The notes under the pieces are model-generated. The model was not told the DNA's origin and did not search any database. It worked only from the letters and a program-made list of their open reading frames with translations. From Epinephelus fuscoguttatus (lineage: Eukaryota; Chordata; Actinopteri; Perciformes; Serranidae): a stretch of DNA of 64,000 nucleotides. Where the stretch lies: the NCBI RefSeq assembly GCF_011397635.1, contig NC_064759.1, forward strand, positions 20,236,428 through 20,300,427, written 5' to 3'. Within the stretch, counting starts at the first letter, position 1. Each line of letters opens with the position of its first letter. Position numbers and translations under genes: made by a program. This document shows, in pieces, positions 49,332-61,600 of this stretch.

Positions 49332-49390
<59 letters not shown>
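49332..49390. repeat. (GA)n microsatellite in the akirin1 3' UTR
   Basis: An uninterrupted GA run of about 59 bp, reading (TC)n on the akirin1 strand. It lies between the akirin1 stop (49657) and the likely poly(A) signals near 49100. Confidence 0.95.
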
Positions 49391-49393
<3 letters not shown>

Positions 49394-49656
49394 GAACAAG
49401 AAAAAATGGGGCAAAAAAGGAGGTGGGCTTCATACACAGTTTATCTTTCAGATTCTTCTAACTTTTGGCCAGCAGCAATAGTTTTGAAGTAAGAAAATGT
49501 TTGGATTGAAAAGAGGATAAACCATGGCACCCAAACAGTTTAAGATGGGAGGGGGAGGAAAATGGGGAAATAAAATGAAAATCAAGTGGAAGAGGGAGGG
49601 GGCAGTAGAAGAGCAGCCATCTTGTGAGAGGAAGCTGGGATCTCATCAATGTGAGT

Positions 49657-49667
49657 TCAGGAGACAT
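49657..49667 (-). CDS. akirin1: akirin1 terminal coding micro-exon
   Basis: The preceding exon ends after the first base of a codon (AGT T), followed by the strong donor GTAAGTAA. On the minus strand a TTTCAG acceptor at 49669-49668 is followed by ATGTCTCCTGA. Joining gives TAT GTC TCC TGA, that is Tyr-Val-Ser-stop, the invariant Akirin C-terminus. Reading through the intron would instead give Ser-Cys-Lys-stop. The rest of this exon is 3' UTR. It is far too short for ORF-based detection. Confidence 0.92.
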
Positions 49668-52600
49668 CTGAAACACACAACACACACAATACTGGAGTCA
49701 GACACAATAACAATCACATCATCCTTTTGAACTCAGAACACTGATTTACACAAGAAATGTGTACATAGACAGAGAAGGGAATGGTGGTTACTTACAACTA
49801 GCAGGCCGGGCTCCGTATCTTCGCATGATCTGGTCTTGTGTGAATTTCACAAAAGATTCATATTGTTCTGGGGAAGAGAAGATGGCGTTTTTGTAAGTAT
49901 CTCTGTAAGAATAATTTAATCAAGACTCAATCTAACTTCACTTCCTGCATTCTGGTGATTAAGTATTACCTCACAAAATCAACATAAATACAGTTTAAAA
50001 AAAACAAACAAACATAAATACAGCTTAATGACAACAGCCGTACACATGCATCACCTATATTGACATTTAAGTGACCACAGAAAAAGTAAATGGTGACCAA
50101 AGGTCGTCCTCTCAAGTTCAGAGTACTGGCACCAACCCCTCAACTGTGACTGAGGTCGCTTAGGCCCTGATCACACAGGACGTGAGGTAAATAGTATCTA
50201 GTCCCTTAAATGTTGAGGCAGAGGGTACTTGCTGTAGCTCTGGTTGAGGGTGAGAGGCTGTCAGTTAATAGTTTGTCGGGCGCAAGGAAATGGAGATCTG
50301 TGTGGGTACATGAGACCCTAATAAAGAGGGTGGATGATGGGGAGTACCACCAGTTGGTCCAGGAGCTTCTCCTTGATGATGGCCGTCTCCAGGCAGATTT
50401 TAGGATGACTCGGGGGCAGTTTGACAGTTCTGGGTATACGGCCCGACGATAGACATCCTAAAATATCATCCTAAAATATGCCTGGAAACAGCCATCATCG
50501 AGGTGAAGCTCCTGGACCAACTGGTGGTACCTCCCGTTACCAACTGTAAATTTGTCATGACCACCACAGAAGGATTCTCAAATCGTTGGAGTGGACAATA
50601 GGGAAAAGACGAGAGTTTTTCCGCAGTGAGATGACGGTTTTTCAACTTGAGGCATTCAGGGTGCTCCGGCAAAAACACCAAGCACATAGAACGTAGAAAA
50701 GTGAGACGCACCACAACGCAAAAACCTTCATTCTCATTAAAAACCACTACAAAAGTCCTGCGTGATCAGGGCCATACTGAACATCCTCATTTTGCAAAAG
50801 CGCACATCAGTTTTCCAGTTAAACACCAAGCAGACATTTTACAATTTAAAGACTCTGGAAAAGCTGTAATTGGGTACAAAAAATACCAGCTAAGAGGGGA
50901 GGACCAGCAAACAGAAACAGATTGATTCAATGTGGACATTGTCAGAGTGTCTTTTGCTTCAGCTGCTTAACAAAATCCCACCATCTTTACTGTGCTTGTT
51001 TCCTGCCTGTTTACAGTCTTGGCATCCACAAGCGTATAAACTCCGTATGGTGCCAGCACTGCAGAAGTTATCAGTGATGATATGAAAATATACTCATAAG
51101 GGAGGGGTGCAGGATGTTTCTCATTTCACGGTGACACTTTTACTGTTCCGAAGTGCCTGAATGCAGAAAGTATGTCCAGATGAACTGTAAATGTGCTGTG
51201 GTCTTATAGTTTGTGCTCATTTTTTAGAAAAGAATGTTAATTACCTGCGAGTTTTGTGTTAAGGATCTGTTCGTACTCCTCCCGGATCTTCTCCTCGTGG
51301 TCTTTAAGCAGTCGCTCACACAGGTAGCTCACCTGCTTCAGTGTAAACGAGGGCTGGTCCTTCCTTGAGGCACCTGAGTCACACAAAAATCAGAATCTGT
51401 TAAAAAGGCTGAATCACTCTCATCTCCGCTGCAGCGACAGAAATGTCCTCTCTCCAGAAATAGGTGCTCGACCAGGTGCAAATTTACAGTGTTGCTTTGT
51501 CGTCCCTCACCTCTGCCAGCCAACGGGGTCATGCAGCACTAATGTGGGCCCCCCTCTCTGCCCAGTGTCTCTGTCTCAGTGCAACTAGAGCCCATTTTAG
51601 CTGGGTCATCCTTTACTCAGTGGTCACTGAGGTCTGTTGTAAGCCATTTAGACTAAAATGTTTGTAAATCACAGGCCGGGATGGCAGAGTGAGGATGAAG
51701 GTTTAATGGCCATCTCAGAGACAGAAAGAGGCCGGGTTAGCAACAGTGCAGTCAGTGTGATCTATGAGACCATCCTGCGGAGCGAGAAGGAAAAACACTG
51801 GAGCCCGAAAGCCTGGGGCTTGGATTACATCTCACACCCAAACTGCCAAATTGTGCATCCCTACTGCTGCAACACAAATGTGTTTCTGAAGAGGAGCTGG
51901 ACCAAAAAGTAACCATGTTTGTCAATATAAATGATGAGTTATATTTTTCTCTATGATGAAAATGTGTAACCAAACAATGGGCTGATATAAACTATAAATC
52001 TGTCGCAACCCACACATATTTCAGGTGCCAATGTAGCAAGTACTTATTAACCTTTGTATATTTTCAATAGACAAATTGATCGTAAAAATCTTTAGACAAG
52101 TTATGCCTCTGTGGACTGCCATTTTAAAAAGAAAAGAAACTTCAACATTGTTTGCTCTCATCATTGAATTCTATTACAAATTTGCTTTTCTGGGTTTAAT
52201 CTTCTGTGATGCAGATGTTTATTCGTATGACATCTGGATTTATTAACTGGTTAAAAAGAAAAGATTGCATCATCTCTTCATTTTTTTGAAGTCTTCACAT
52301 CACCACAGTAAATCTATATAATTCCATGACAGTTTCTGCACTTCATATCAGTTTGATTTGTTATCCATTAAAGTGCTGTTTATTTGCAGACCTCTTCAGG
52401 AATTTCAACAGGATATGACCGAACTCAGATGAGAGAGGCACATCTCCATATCAGGAGTGGGCTGGTTTTGGCACAAGAGCTATAAATCTCCCACAAACTC
52501 ACATCTGGAATCACAATCCCTCTGCCCTTGTCATAGCTCTGATGAGCAGCAGTATCGTGCCTCTTGGGACTTTAGTTGGTCATGCAGGTCCAGCCAAGGG

Positions 52601-55600
52601 TCTTTTGGCAGACCTTATAGAACGAATGACCTTAGCGTTCGTAACTGTTACAAACAGTAAGCTTACAAAAGGATGTCATTCTGGGGGTTTTTGGGGGTTT
52701 TTTTTGGTCAATGGTTTGATGGTCAAGGATTTGCTAACCGGAAAACAAAGCAGACATGTTATTTAATCACCTGTACAGCAAATGTTCTTACACCCTCCTA
52801 GAGCTGTCAACAAAAACCTCAAACTGGTCTAAACAGTGCTCTACAGAAAAAGAGAGGAGTTCCTCTAATTGGACAGTCAGACTTGGATGACTCAACAGCT
52901 CATTCATTCAGTTTCTGAAACTGCTTATCCTATAGTGGTAGTAGTAGGGTAGTGGGAGGGCTGAAGCCTATCCCAGCTGACATTAGAGGAAGAGGCAGGG
53001 TACACCCTGAACAGGTCACCAGACTATCACAAGGCTGAAACATAGAGACAGACAACCATTCATGCTCATATTCACACCTACGGCCAATTGAGAGTCACCA
53101 ATTGACCTAGCCTAGCATAAATACAAACAAAGTGCACATGTTTAAATTGTCCATGACCAGAAGATGTAGCCTTTGGAGTAAAAGCATAAAATGAATGTCT
53201 ATATTCAGCCAACGGTAAACTCTCCTACCTGGTGGGGAGCTGGGAGCGTTGAGGGCGGAACTGGGGCTGGGGGCATCGCTGGAGCTACAGGCCTCAGTCT
53301 GGTTGAAGGCCCCTTCCAGCTGCCGCCGCCTCTGGATCCGGCTATACTCCTGGCGGAGGTTCTGGAAGATCTGCTCTGTAGGGAGCAAATGTAAACAAGC
53401 ACAGAAATTGTTTAAACCAAGACAAAGGACACCCAAAAACTTTTATTCTCAGGGTCATACAAAAAGATAAGACATGAAGAAGTTACTTTGACCATGGCAG
53501 CTTGCTAGGCAGGTTATTCACAGTTCGATACAGGTTTTCAGAAGAACATTTTGCTCTGTGAGAGGCCTTATTTTGATCATCAAAAGGCAAATCTGTCCAG
53601 TAGTAGCTGTCCCCGTTGCTTACCATTCAATGGCTTTAACAGTGACTCATTATCATTAACAGTATTTTCATTGTTTAGTTTTTAATGCACGTCCTTTCAA
53701 TACTACGCCCACCACAATCACACTCATACAATGCTGAATGGATTCCAGCACTATTACGGGAAGGCGTACTCATCCAGTTTTCTTAAGATATTCTACAGTT
53801 ATGCTCACTTCCTCTTTGCCTTCTCTCACCTAACATGGGTTCCAAAACACAATCACTGACAGGACGTGGCCTGCCTACTACAGCTGTTATACACACACAC
53901 ACACACACACACAAACACACACGCACACACAGCTGACATTAAGACACACTTTCTGATCCTGTGACTGTATCACTTTCACTTCTCTTCCAAAAGTTTTTCA
54001 TGACGCTGGCATTATGCCAATGTACAGCTGGCAGAGAGGCTTACATTGAGGTCATAACATAAATCAGTGTTCTTTACTTGGCTGTAACAAAGTAAGGGCC
54101 TCTCATTCCTCCATGGTCTATTTAGTGGTTGAATAGAAGCCTGAGGTTTTGGTAGATGTACAAAATACACTGATTTGTGTGGAAAGATCTGTGTGATACA
54201 AGACTGCAACACAGACAATTTAAAACGGGACATTACTTGATGACGAGTGCTTCTAGCCTAACTTTAAGGTATAGTACAGCTACATACTGTAAGGGAACAT
54301 CCCTGATAAATCATGCTAATTCATGTGACAATGACACATTCCCTCGAAGGTAGTATGCACGCTTAAGAGGATTATCTGCAGTTAGATGTAGGAGGTACAG
54401 AAAAATCAAATAACCTTGTACTTTGTTTTGATGTTCCTGAGGCCTTGAGAGTGAAACTGCAGTTTTACAATGTAAAAAAACACAGCAGCAAAAAGTTTTG
54501 ATAGATTGTTGTGCATTCAGGGACGTAATTAAAAGTGGTTTTCTTTCCAAACTGCCTGCTTTGTTTGGATTCATCTTGGTGTCACAATCATTTAATCTAC
54601 CCGAGCTGTAAACAAGGACAGAAACTGGAAAATGGCACCAAGACCAACATTTAAAAGCACATCAACAAACTGGAGTCAATACCAGTTCGCAGTATGATGA
54701 GGGCAGTGAACCAGGCCCTCTGAAAATTGTGTTGTTTGCACACTGCGACAATTTTTGGTTCTGGTTGTGAAACTGCCATGTTGCCTGTGATAACACACTT
54801 ATCTCAGTTTCACTATAAGTACACTGCTGCTGCTGCTTTCAAGGAATATATATCAAATATTTGTGTCCTGGTAGTGTCTGCCATTCACGGTTTACATTAT
54901 GTTGTCAGACTCAAACCAGATCAACAGGAAGCACACAGTATCTTAAGTCTATGAAGAGGTAATGGAAAAAAGGAAGATCGTGCTGTAAGTGCTCACAAAT
55001 GCATTTCCACTGTGACATTTTTAGACCATGCTCAAGTTAACAGAGACAGTGGTTGCATTAGGTTTTCAGTTGTGAGAACTTGCTGCTTACCTTGGTCTTA
55101 CATGATACCACATTTGATATTTTGGATTGTTGGTTGGACAAAACAGGCAGGAAATAATAGGAATAATAGTTATTCGATAATAAAAATAATGTTAGTTGTA
55201 GCCTATTGTGATGTGCAAATTCAGATGGAGTGCAGAAAATGATAAATCCATGTACTGCATGAATTGGATATAAAAAGGACAGTGACTACATAAAGGGGTT
55301 GGAGGAACCTGTGGGCAGCAGTTTTCAGAAAACTGAAACTCATGTTGGATGTGAGCCATGGAAAATGAAGAAAGATGAGTTTTCTCTCAACTTGATCAAT
55401 GTGCTCAATGTGGACATGATTGTTGTTGCAAATAACCTCTTCCCCCAGACCTCCTTATGTTACTTAAGTTATATGGCAAGCCGATGAAGGCTTACAATAG
55501 TCTAGTGGACTATAAATATTTAGTGTGTGGTTGGGTCCACCACTGAAATGACATCATCTTGTTTTTGGCCAGGTGGGTTAACCAGGTGCTTGAGTGTAAC

Positions 55601-58600
55601 AGGCTTTTATATTTTAACTTTGTACATGAATGTCCACTACTGTCAGGCTAATGTTAGTAGCTAACGTTAGATCTCTTTCGTTCTGCCTACCAGGCCAACC
55701 ATTCCCAGAGGTCCTAACCTGTTTTAACTTCTCCTGTTTATGTCCTACTATTTTTGGCATTTAAAGTGGCCTTTGTTTTTCTCCAATTTGATCAATAGGA
55801 ATGTCTGTAAACAGCATGTATCATAGACATTAGTGCAGTGTTGAAAGTCTCTGCCTTCAGTTGCCTGCCCTCCATCTGGACAGTGCACTAATGTATGGTT
55901 TTATATGCAAAGCAGCTATTTATACTGAACTCATAGATACACACATTAAATTACAGGTATTAATGTGATTAAAATAAAGGTAATATAGGTACTGTGGGTA
56001 CACATGCAGAAAGCTATAAAAAGGCCCAGAAAGCTGCTAGCCGCTTATCATCTCAAATGTGTCCTCCTAAGGATGAAGCCTACGCTGCAGCTGCTGTCCA
56101 GTGTCAAAACAGCTTAAACACGGTTCACAACCAGTACACACATATCTTATTATAAGGTTAAAGTTCAAAAAAGTCCTGGGAAAAACAAGAGAAAAACAGC
56201 ACTGGCTCTAGCACAGCTGATAACCAAATGTAAAGAGGCTTTATCTTAGTCGATTCATACAGGAGGTGATGTCTCTATTCATGCTGCACCTCTATCTGAG
56301 GAACTGTGTGCCTCATTTATCTTGGGTGGGGAGAGAGCTAGAAGCCATGCAGCCACTTCAGCCTGCTCATCTGTGCACTTGTTTAGACGGTGAGAAAATC
56401 AAGATCTTCTCCACAAAGCCATTTTAAGACAGCTGTGTTATATTGTGGTCGTGCACTTTTGAACTGGTGCCTTGGTGACGTCCCCCTCCTCCTGCTGTAT
56501 GTGGCCTCTAAAACCTTCCAGCATTTACAATACAGGACCCTGATCTGACGGGCTGTTTGTTTAGCTACCACAGGGCTTTTCACTCATAATAAAGCCATGT
56601 CACTGCAGGAGGACAACATACTTCCCAGCCCACAAAAGGGGCTGTAACAAGAAATAAACTGACTGAAAAATCATCAACAATTTTGATAATCTATTAGGAA
56701 TTACATGTTACATGGAAGTACATTAAATATCTTTGGATTTTTTAATGTAGGTTTGGCAAGGCAAAACATAAAATGACCTTCAGATCTGGGAAATTGTGAT
56801 GGGCACTTTTAACTGTGTTCTGACATTACATGGACTTAACAATTAATTCTAAAAAAAACAAAAAACAAACAAAAAACAGGTTATCAAAACATTACAAGAA
56901 ACGATAATTTAAGCCCCAACTGCATTTCTTGAAATTCTAATAATCGTGTATTCTACGGATTTTTATAATAAATCACGTAACTGGCTAATAAAATCGAGGT
57001 AACATATTTTTCAAATTAAATCCCATAATACTGTGGTCCTTTAGGTTGTCAGTTTCCCCCCACTGATTAAGCCCAGTCACAGACTTTCAAGGAGTAGAGG
57101 ACATATTGTGTGTGAACAAAACACTGGTGTAGCGTGTTTTGTTTTGCTTTGTATTTTGGTCGGGTGGTGTGGGGTTGCAGATCTTACCACCGCTTACCAA
57201 TTTCCTGGGGGAAACCCTCTCAATATGGTTGTTGTTTAAACAAAGACTGCATGAGCAGGTGAGCGAGAGTCAGTAACATGTGGGCCCCAGGAAGAACTAA
57301 AACCAAAACTAACTTTATATGCCAGTATACTTTTGTATAATTCCACCATGTTGTGTTTATTTGTGTGGACCTACAGTTGCAGACTTGAGTCTCTGACAAC
57401 AAGGGATTAACCTGTGACAGCAGCCTTAAATGAAGGGGTCCAATTGGACGTCTCTACTCCTGGGTACATCTGACTGACAAGTGAAAACCCTCTCCTGCTG
57501 CCTGTCACTTCCAGCTCTGCCAACTACTAGTAGCTCAACTGTGGGCGTTGCTTGGCAACAATGACCCTGCCACAACCAGGCCAAGCAATCAATCACAGAG
57601 ACTTCCGGGAGCCAGGGGAACACAGTGGAGAAAGCCTCGGCTAAAAGGCTTAGGCACAGGCCAAACAGTGAATACGACAGGAGATCGGCCAGATAGATTG
57701 GACGTGGTGGTGGAGAGAAAACAAAGCTGACTCATTTCATTTCACCCTCCGCTGCTAAAGAATTGTGGGGGGAGGTGGGTTCAAAATGTCCGGACTGCCA
57801 GGAAGTAGCTTGTGATGTATTATGGGTCAGTCGAAGTTGCCCTTCTGCACGAAATAGTGACCATTAGTTTGAAAACAGCAGACATGGGAAATGGCAACTA
57901 AATACATGGCTCGCAGGAGCTTGTTACTGAAGAATAAATTATCCCCAGACATATTCGATTTTGACTACTCAAATCTGATGGCATTTTAGCTAAAGTGGGA
58001 AGAAACAGAAACTTATCTAAAACTGGTTTATATTTAACAGCAACATCCATTTGCAATTTACAGCGGACAATACAAAATTCAAGAGTGACTACTTTGTCCA
58101 AAAGATTCAACTTTAAATAGTTACAAAGAGCTTCCTGACCAGACAGCAGGCCGAGTTTAGATCAGAATACATGAGCAGTGTTGCAGCCTGACCCAGGATT
58201 CAGGCCTGAACTATGCCCTGCCCACTTTTCTCCCAAAGCTGTAAAACATGACAGACGGGGCGTTGGGAGCGTAGTTGATAGTGCTGGCACCCCATGTACA
58301 GAGGCATTGCCTCACTGCAGCGGCTGCGGGTTCGAATCCGGCTCACCGCCCTTTGTTGCATGTCAGTCCCCACTCTCTGTCTCCCCATTTCACCTTCTGT
58401 CCTGTCAATAAAGGCAAAAAGCCAATAAAAATAATCTTTAAAAAAAAAACCATGACAGACGTCAACTAGTCCAGCCTTTCAGATAACATCATGTCCCAGG
58501 ATAAAAAAAACAGCCTCATCTAGGGGGAATTCTACCAAATCACAAGCCCAGACCGGCCACACAAGAATGAGGCGGAGGAGAACAGAGAAAGTGATCCTAT

Positions 58601-61347
58601 CTATGTTATGAAATAATTACCCAAAGATACCTTGGCAGTGTCACATCCCTGTGTCTGGCCTGCACACACACAACCTTTCTCACCACAAGCAAACCTGACT
58701 AGTTGGAAAGCATGTGTGGGTAGAGACGGGTGGGAGGGATGACAGCTGACCTTTCACTTAATACAAAACTGCTTTCACTTGGCAAACCACAGCAGAAAGG
58801 CAGGCTTGCAGCACCAGTCCCATGAGGGGCCTCTTTCTGGGTGAAGGTGAGTATAATACCTGGTATCTGGACCTCATGTCTGCAGCAGAGAAGTCTACAT
58901 TACTTCACCCTTTGCAGCTGCTGTGCTGTGATTCAGCTAGGCAGACGAACTCTGGGAGGAGTGGAACAAGAGGCACAAGACGCCTGTTGGATTCTTCACA
59001 TAAAGTTCAAGCTAAATAAGTGACGTCAGACCAGGCAACCTGGAAAAATATGATCCCAATGATTCGTTTCTGCACTAACATAAACATAGCTCCACCATGA
59101 GGACTACTCTGTAAGGGAATCAAATAAGCAAGTCAGATTGCATAAATAGTGTGAGCAGTAGTGGGGGCAAGAAAATATGTCTTCACCTCCAGGCATCTGC
59201 AAGGAACTGCCATCTACCTTCTCAGAAACAAAACACCTCTCAGTTATTATAAATATTTAGCTAAGCAGGATGATAGTTACACGGTTCAACAGAAGCTGAA
59301 ATAAATGCATTTCACAGGAAGCCAGCTGTGACGCCATCTCTATCAACACCTACATCTGTGTGTGAGTTAATGCACTCAGCAAACCTGGCTTTCTCTATGA
59401 GCGATGTGCATAAACCCCCCGAATCTCATCTTGCAGCGATGTGCACCATAAAGCACTTTTTTAACCAGTGCAAAAACAGGAACAAGAGATGCCATGATAC
59501 GGCCTTTGTCCTATAAATGACGCAGTATTGTGCAAATTGGGGGTGAGTGGGATCTTTATAGTTTATTGTTTTAATGAAAATAATCTTCACAAATAGCTCA
59601 CATTTCGCTTTTATTTCAGGTAAATCGTCCATAAAAGAACACCAACTGAAACCTGAGTCAAGAAGCGTAGAACTACGGGGGGGGAATAACATTTCATTTG
59701 CCCTCACCTTTGTTGATTATGTGATGGAGAGAAGTTAACCTCATTTAACCAGTTTAACTGCAGAAAGACGTGGCTCAACACACTGCCAGAGTAAATATGA
59801 AGGATTGATCTCTCTCCAATCAAAACAACACTTCTTCTCCAAGCAGTTCCTCGCCAATAAAAAGTGGTTATGTGGAATGCATCTATACATTTCTGATTTC
59901 TTCACTGTCAATATTTAGTGACAAGATGGAAGACAGTACACATCATAGCAACAGGAGGACTAACTAACACCATACGTAGCCTAACATTGCTCCTTATAAT
60001 ATGCTGTGCTATCAGCAATGGATTTCTAATCACAGTAGAGCACATAATGTCAATGTAGGCGTTAACAGCATGGCTTAGCACAGGTAGTACAGCTGTCTCC
60101 ATCTTGTCATCCTCTCACATTTCACAGCAATGAAGCAATCACATAAATTCAAGGACGTCCAGCAATTTTTTAATTAAAAATCAAAAAGCGCAAGGATTAG
60201 GCCTCACTGCTATCACGCTGCCCAATCTGAGTGACTGGCACAAACAATAAGCCTCACTGGATCGCAGTGCAGGCATCTAGGTAATTATCTTGTGTCTACT
60301 TGGGTGCCCCACACCCGTCCAATGCTCACAGCGGAGCTTTTCAAGTCAAGGAGAGAGTAGACGAGAGACATAAAGGAAATGAACAATGCCTTCCAGACCT
60401 GAAGAGGAAAAGAAATGGTCGTGGTGCATAATGGTAACCCCCACCTCAGTGCAAGACAATTGTGGCACTAAAGCCGAGGAACATTACCCAGGCAGCTCCT
60501 AATTAACAGCATGCCATGATGTGCCTGCTGCTGTGATGCCATTTGTCTTCAGGAGAGCCAACAGGCTAGGCTGTCACCCATGTGTTAAAGTAAAAGCAGG
60601 ATCTTTTGTTTAATCCTATCAGTTTTTAGATACACGTTAGGTTGAATATATTAATAGATAAAATAGCCATGCTGGTCCATAATATAGCTGCAGATTGTAC
60701 AGGCAAAGCTGAAAAGGGCAGTGATTTAGCTGTATTTCTCCAATGCTGGAAATGGTATTTGATTTAGCTATGCAAAGAACTTTGAAGCTAGTATTTTCAT
60801 GTGCCCCTCATTAGCCCGTCTAAGTTAAGCTAAATCAGCCCTCAATACAATGAGCTGGCAAGATGCCTCCGACGAATACCGATAGACAGCCACCTCTGCT
60901 TTTGCGCATCAGCTGATTTATTGTGGTAAGTTATATTAAAACGATCTGTGTCGCTAACTTAAGCGACGACGTCCTCCTTCCTGACGTTAGCTTAGCTAAG
61001 CTAACGGTTAGCCTCCAACCCCCAGTCTGATTCTCTCAACTAACGTTAGCTAGCTATCCATTCCACTCCACCCAAACCCCCTCCCCCATGACACCCACCC
61101 TGAAACGCAGGAAAAAACGTCAAATCTGGTTTCAGTTCATACCTGGAGTGAGCCTGTGTTCGCCTCCTATGGCCGGAGGAGACATCGAATGCGTTGGGCT
61201 GTCGACTGGGGGACGGAGGTTGCATCTTTGCGGGGACGGAGTGCCAGGAGTCCCCGGTAGTGGATTGCACCTTCTCCGCTTGGGAGACTGGGGACTGAGG
61301 AGGGCCTCAAACTCCATCGACCGCTTTAACGTTGCTCCACAAGCCAT
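49657..61347 (-). CDS. akirin1: Akirin-1, complete, 5 coding exons including an 11-base terminal exon
   Basis: Coding exons in transcript order: 61347-61143, 53375-53229, 51373-51245, 49867-49796, 49667-49657. They sum to 564 bp, or 187 residues plus TGA; human AKIRIN1 is 192. Akirins are small nuclear proteins without known enzymatic activity that link transcription factors to chromatin remodelling. Vertebrate Akirin-1 (Mighty) acts in muscle differentiation. The start [13 protein letters not shown] and the nuclear localisation signal PKRRRC (22-27) are diagnostic. The middle is Pro/Ser-rich. [50 protein letters not shown] and [19 protein letters not shown] form the conserved helical C-terminal half. 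Synteny with rhbdl2 supports akirin1 over akirin2. Intron 1 is 7.8 kb. The 3' UTR holds a (GA)n tract, with ATTAAA/AATAAA signals at 49101-49096 and 49116-49111. Confidence 0.96.
50163..50773 (+). mobile_element. PIF/Harbinger-derived element, internally rearranged
   Basis: The ends are GGCCCTGATCACACAGGAC and inverted GGCCCTGATCACGCAGGAC. The flanking trinucleotides are TTA and ATA; Harbinger elements normally duplicate TWA. The frame 50210-50452 contains [20 protein letters not shown] and [17 protein letters not shown], the start of a HARBI1-like transposase. A stretch of that gene (about 50339-50405) recurs inverted at 50471-50545, and the catalytic domain is missing. It lies in akirin1 intron 3 and is defective. 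Confidence 0.8.
52900..53115 (+). repeat. Common teleost interspersed repeat (class uncertain)
   Basis: CTTATCCTATAGTGG, CCTATCCCAGCTGACATTAG, GGGTACACCCTGAACAGGTC and CATTCATGCTCATATTCACACC occur in the order seen in a widespread fish repeat, possibly a LINE tail. Lies in akirin1 intron 2. Confidence 0.55.
53889..53932. repeat. (AC)n microsatellite
   Basis: About 40 bp of AC units with two interruptions, in akirin1 intron 1. Confidence 0.95.
58258..58450 (+). mobile_element. tRNA-derived SINE with perfect 11-bp target duplication
   Basis: The head GCGTTGGGAGCGTAGTTGATAG is followed by a perfect B box GGTTCGAATCC (58329-58339), a C/T-rich body (CCCCACTCTCTGTCTCCCC), GTCAATAAAGGCAAAAAGCC and an A-tail. 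CATGACAGACG flanks both sides (58247-58257 and 58451-58461) without mismatch, so the insertion is comparatively young. Lies in akirin1 intron 1. Confidence 0.92.
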
Positions 61348-61600
61348 GTTAGCTAAACAAAACGGGAAAATATACGTTGGGGGAAAAACGACCCGCAAAA
61401 ACTGGGGTTTAACGCTCGGGGTTTGTACGTTAAACGTCGCTCTAATTTCTTGAACCTTTCTTCCTCTCCACAACAACGGATCTTCTTCTCTGAGTAGTAA
61501 GCCAACTGCCAGCCCTGCCTGCTGAATTTTTAAAACGTCACAATGGCGGACCGTACCATTGACGAAAAGAGGGGGGTTCTCAAATATTTACAACACATTA
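61348..61600 (-). promoter_or_regulatory. akirin1 5' UTR and promoter region
   Basis: Immediately upstream of the akirin1 ATG the sequence becomes CpG-rich and lacks a TATA box. An ATGGCGG word (YY1-like) lies at 61543-61549, next to an ACGTCA half-CRE at 61535-61540. The plus strand could be read as a short ORF from that ATG, but nothing supports a divergent gene. The start site is inferred, not seen. Confidence 0.5.

Larger units (their letters stand above)
53376..61142. other. akirin1 intron 1
   Basis: A 7.8-kb first intron on the minus strand. It contains the AC repeat, the SINE at 58258-58450 and, at its 5' end (60985-61055), a cluster of GTTAGC/GCTAGC words. Elsewhere I see no exon-like or repeat structure I can name. 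Confidence 0.7.

Noticed and set aside
49786-49867. akirin1 exon 4 read to the in-frame TAA, ending Ala-Ser-Cys-Lys
   Set aside because: The strong donor GTAAGTAA and a downstream exon restoring Tyr-Val-Ser make this an intron.
50210-50452. Intact Harbinger transposase gene
   Set aside because: Only the N-terminal region is open; the catalytic domain is missing and the element is internally inverted.
51658-51912. 84-residue open frame in akirin1 intron 2
   Set aside because: No recognised similarity and no fit to the akirin1 transcript; treated as chance.
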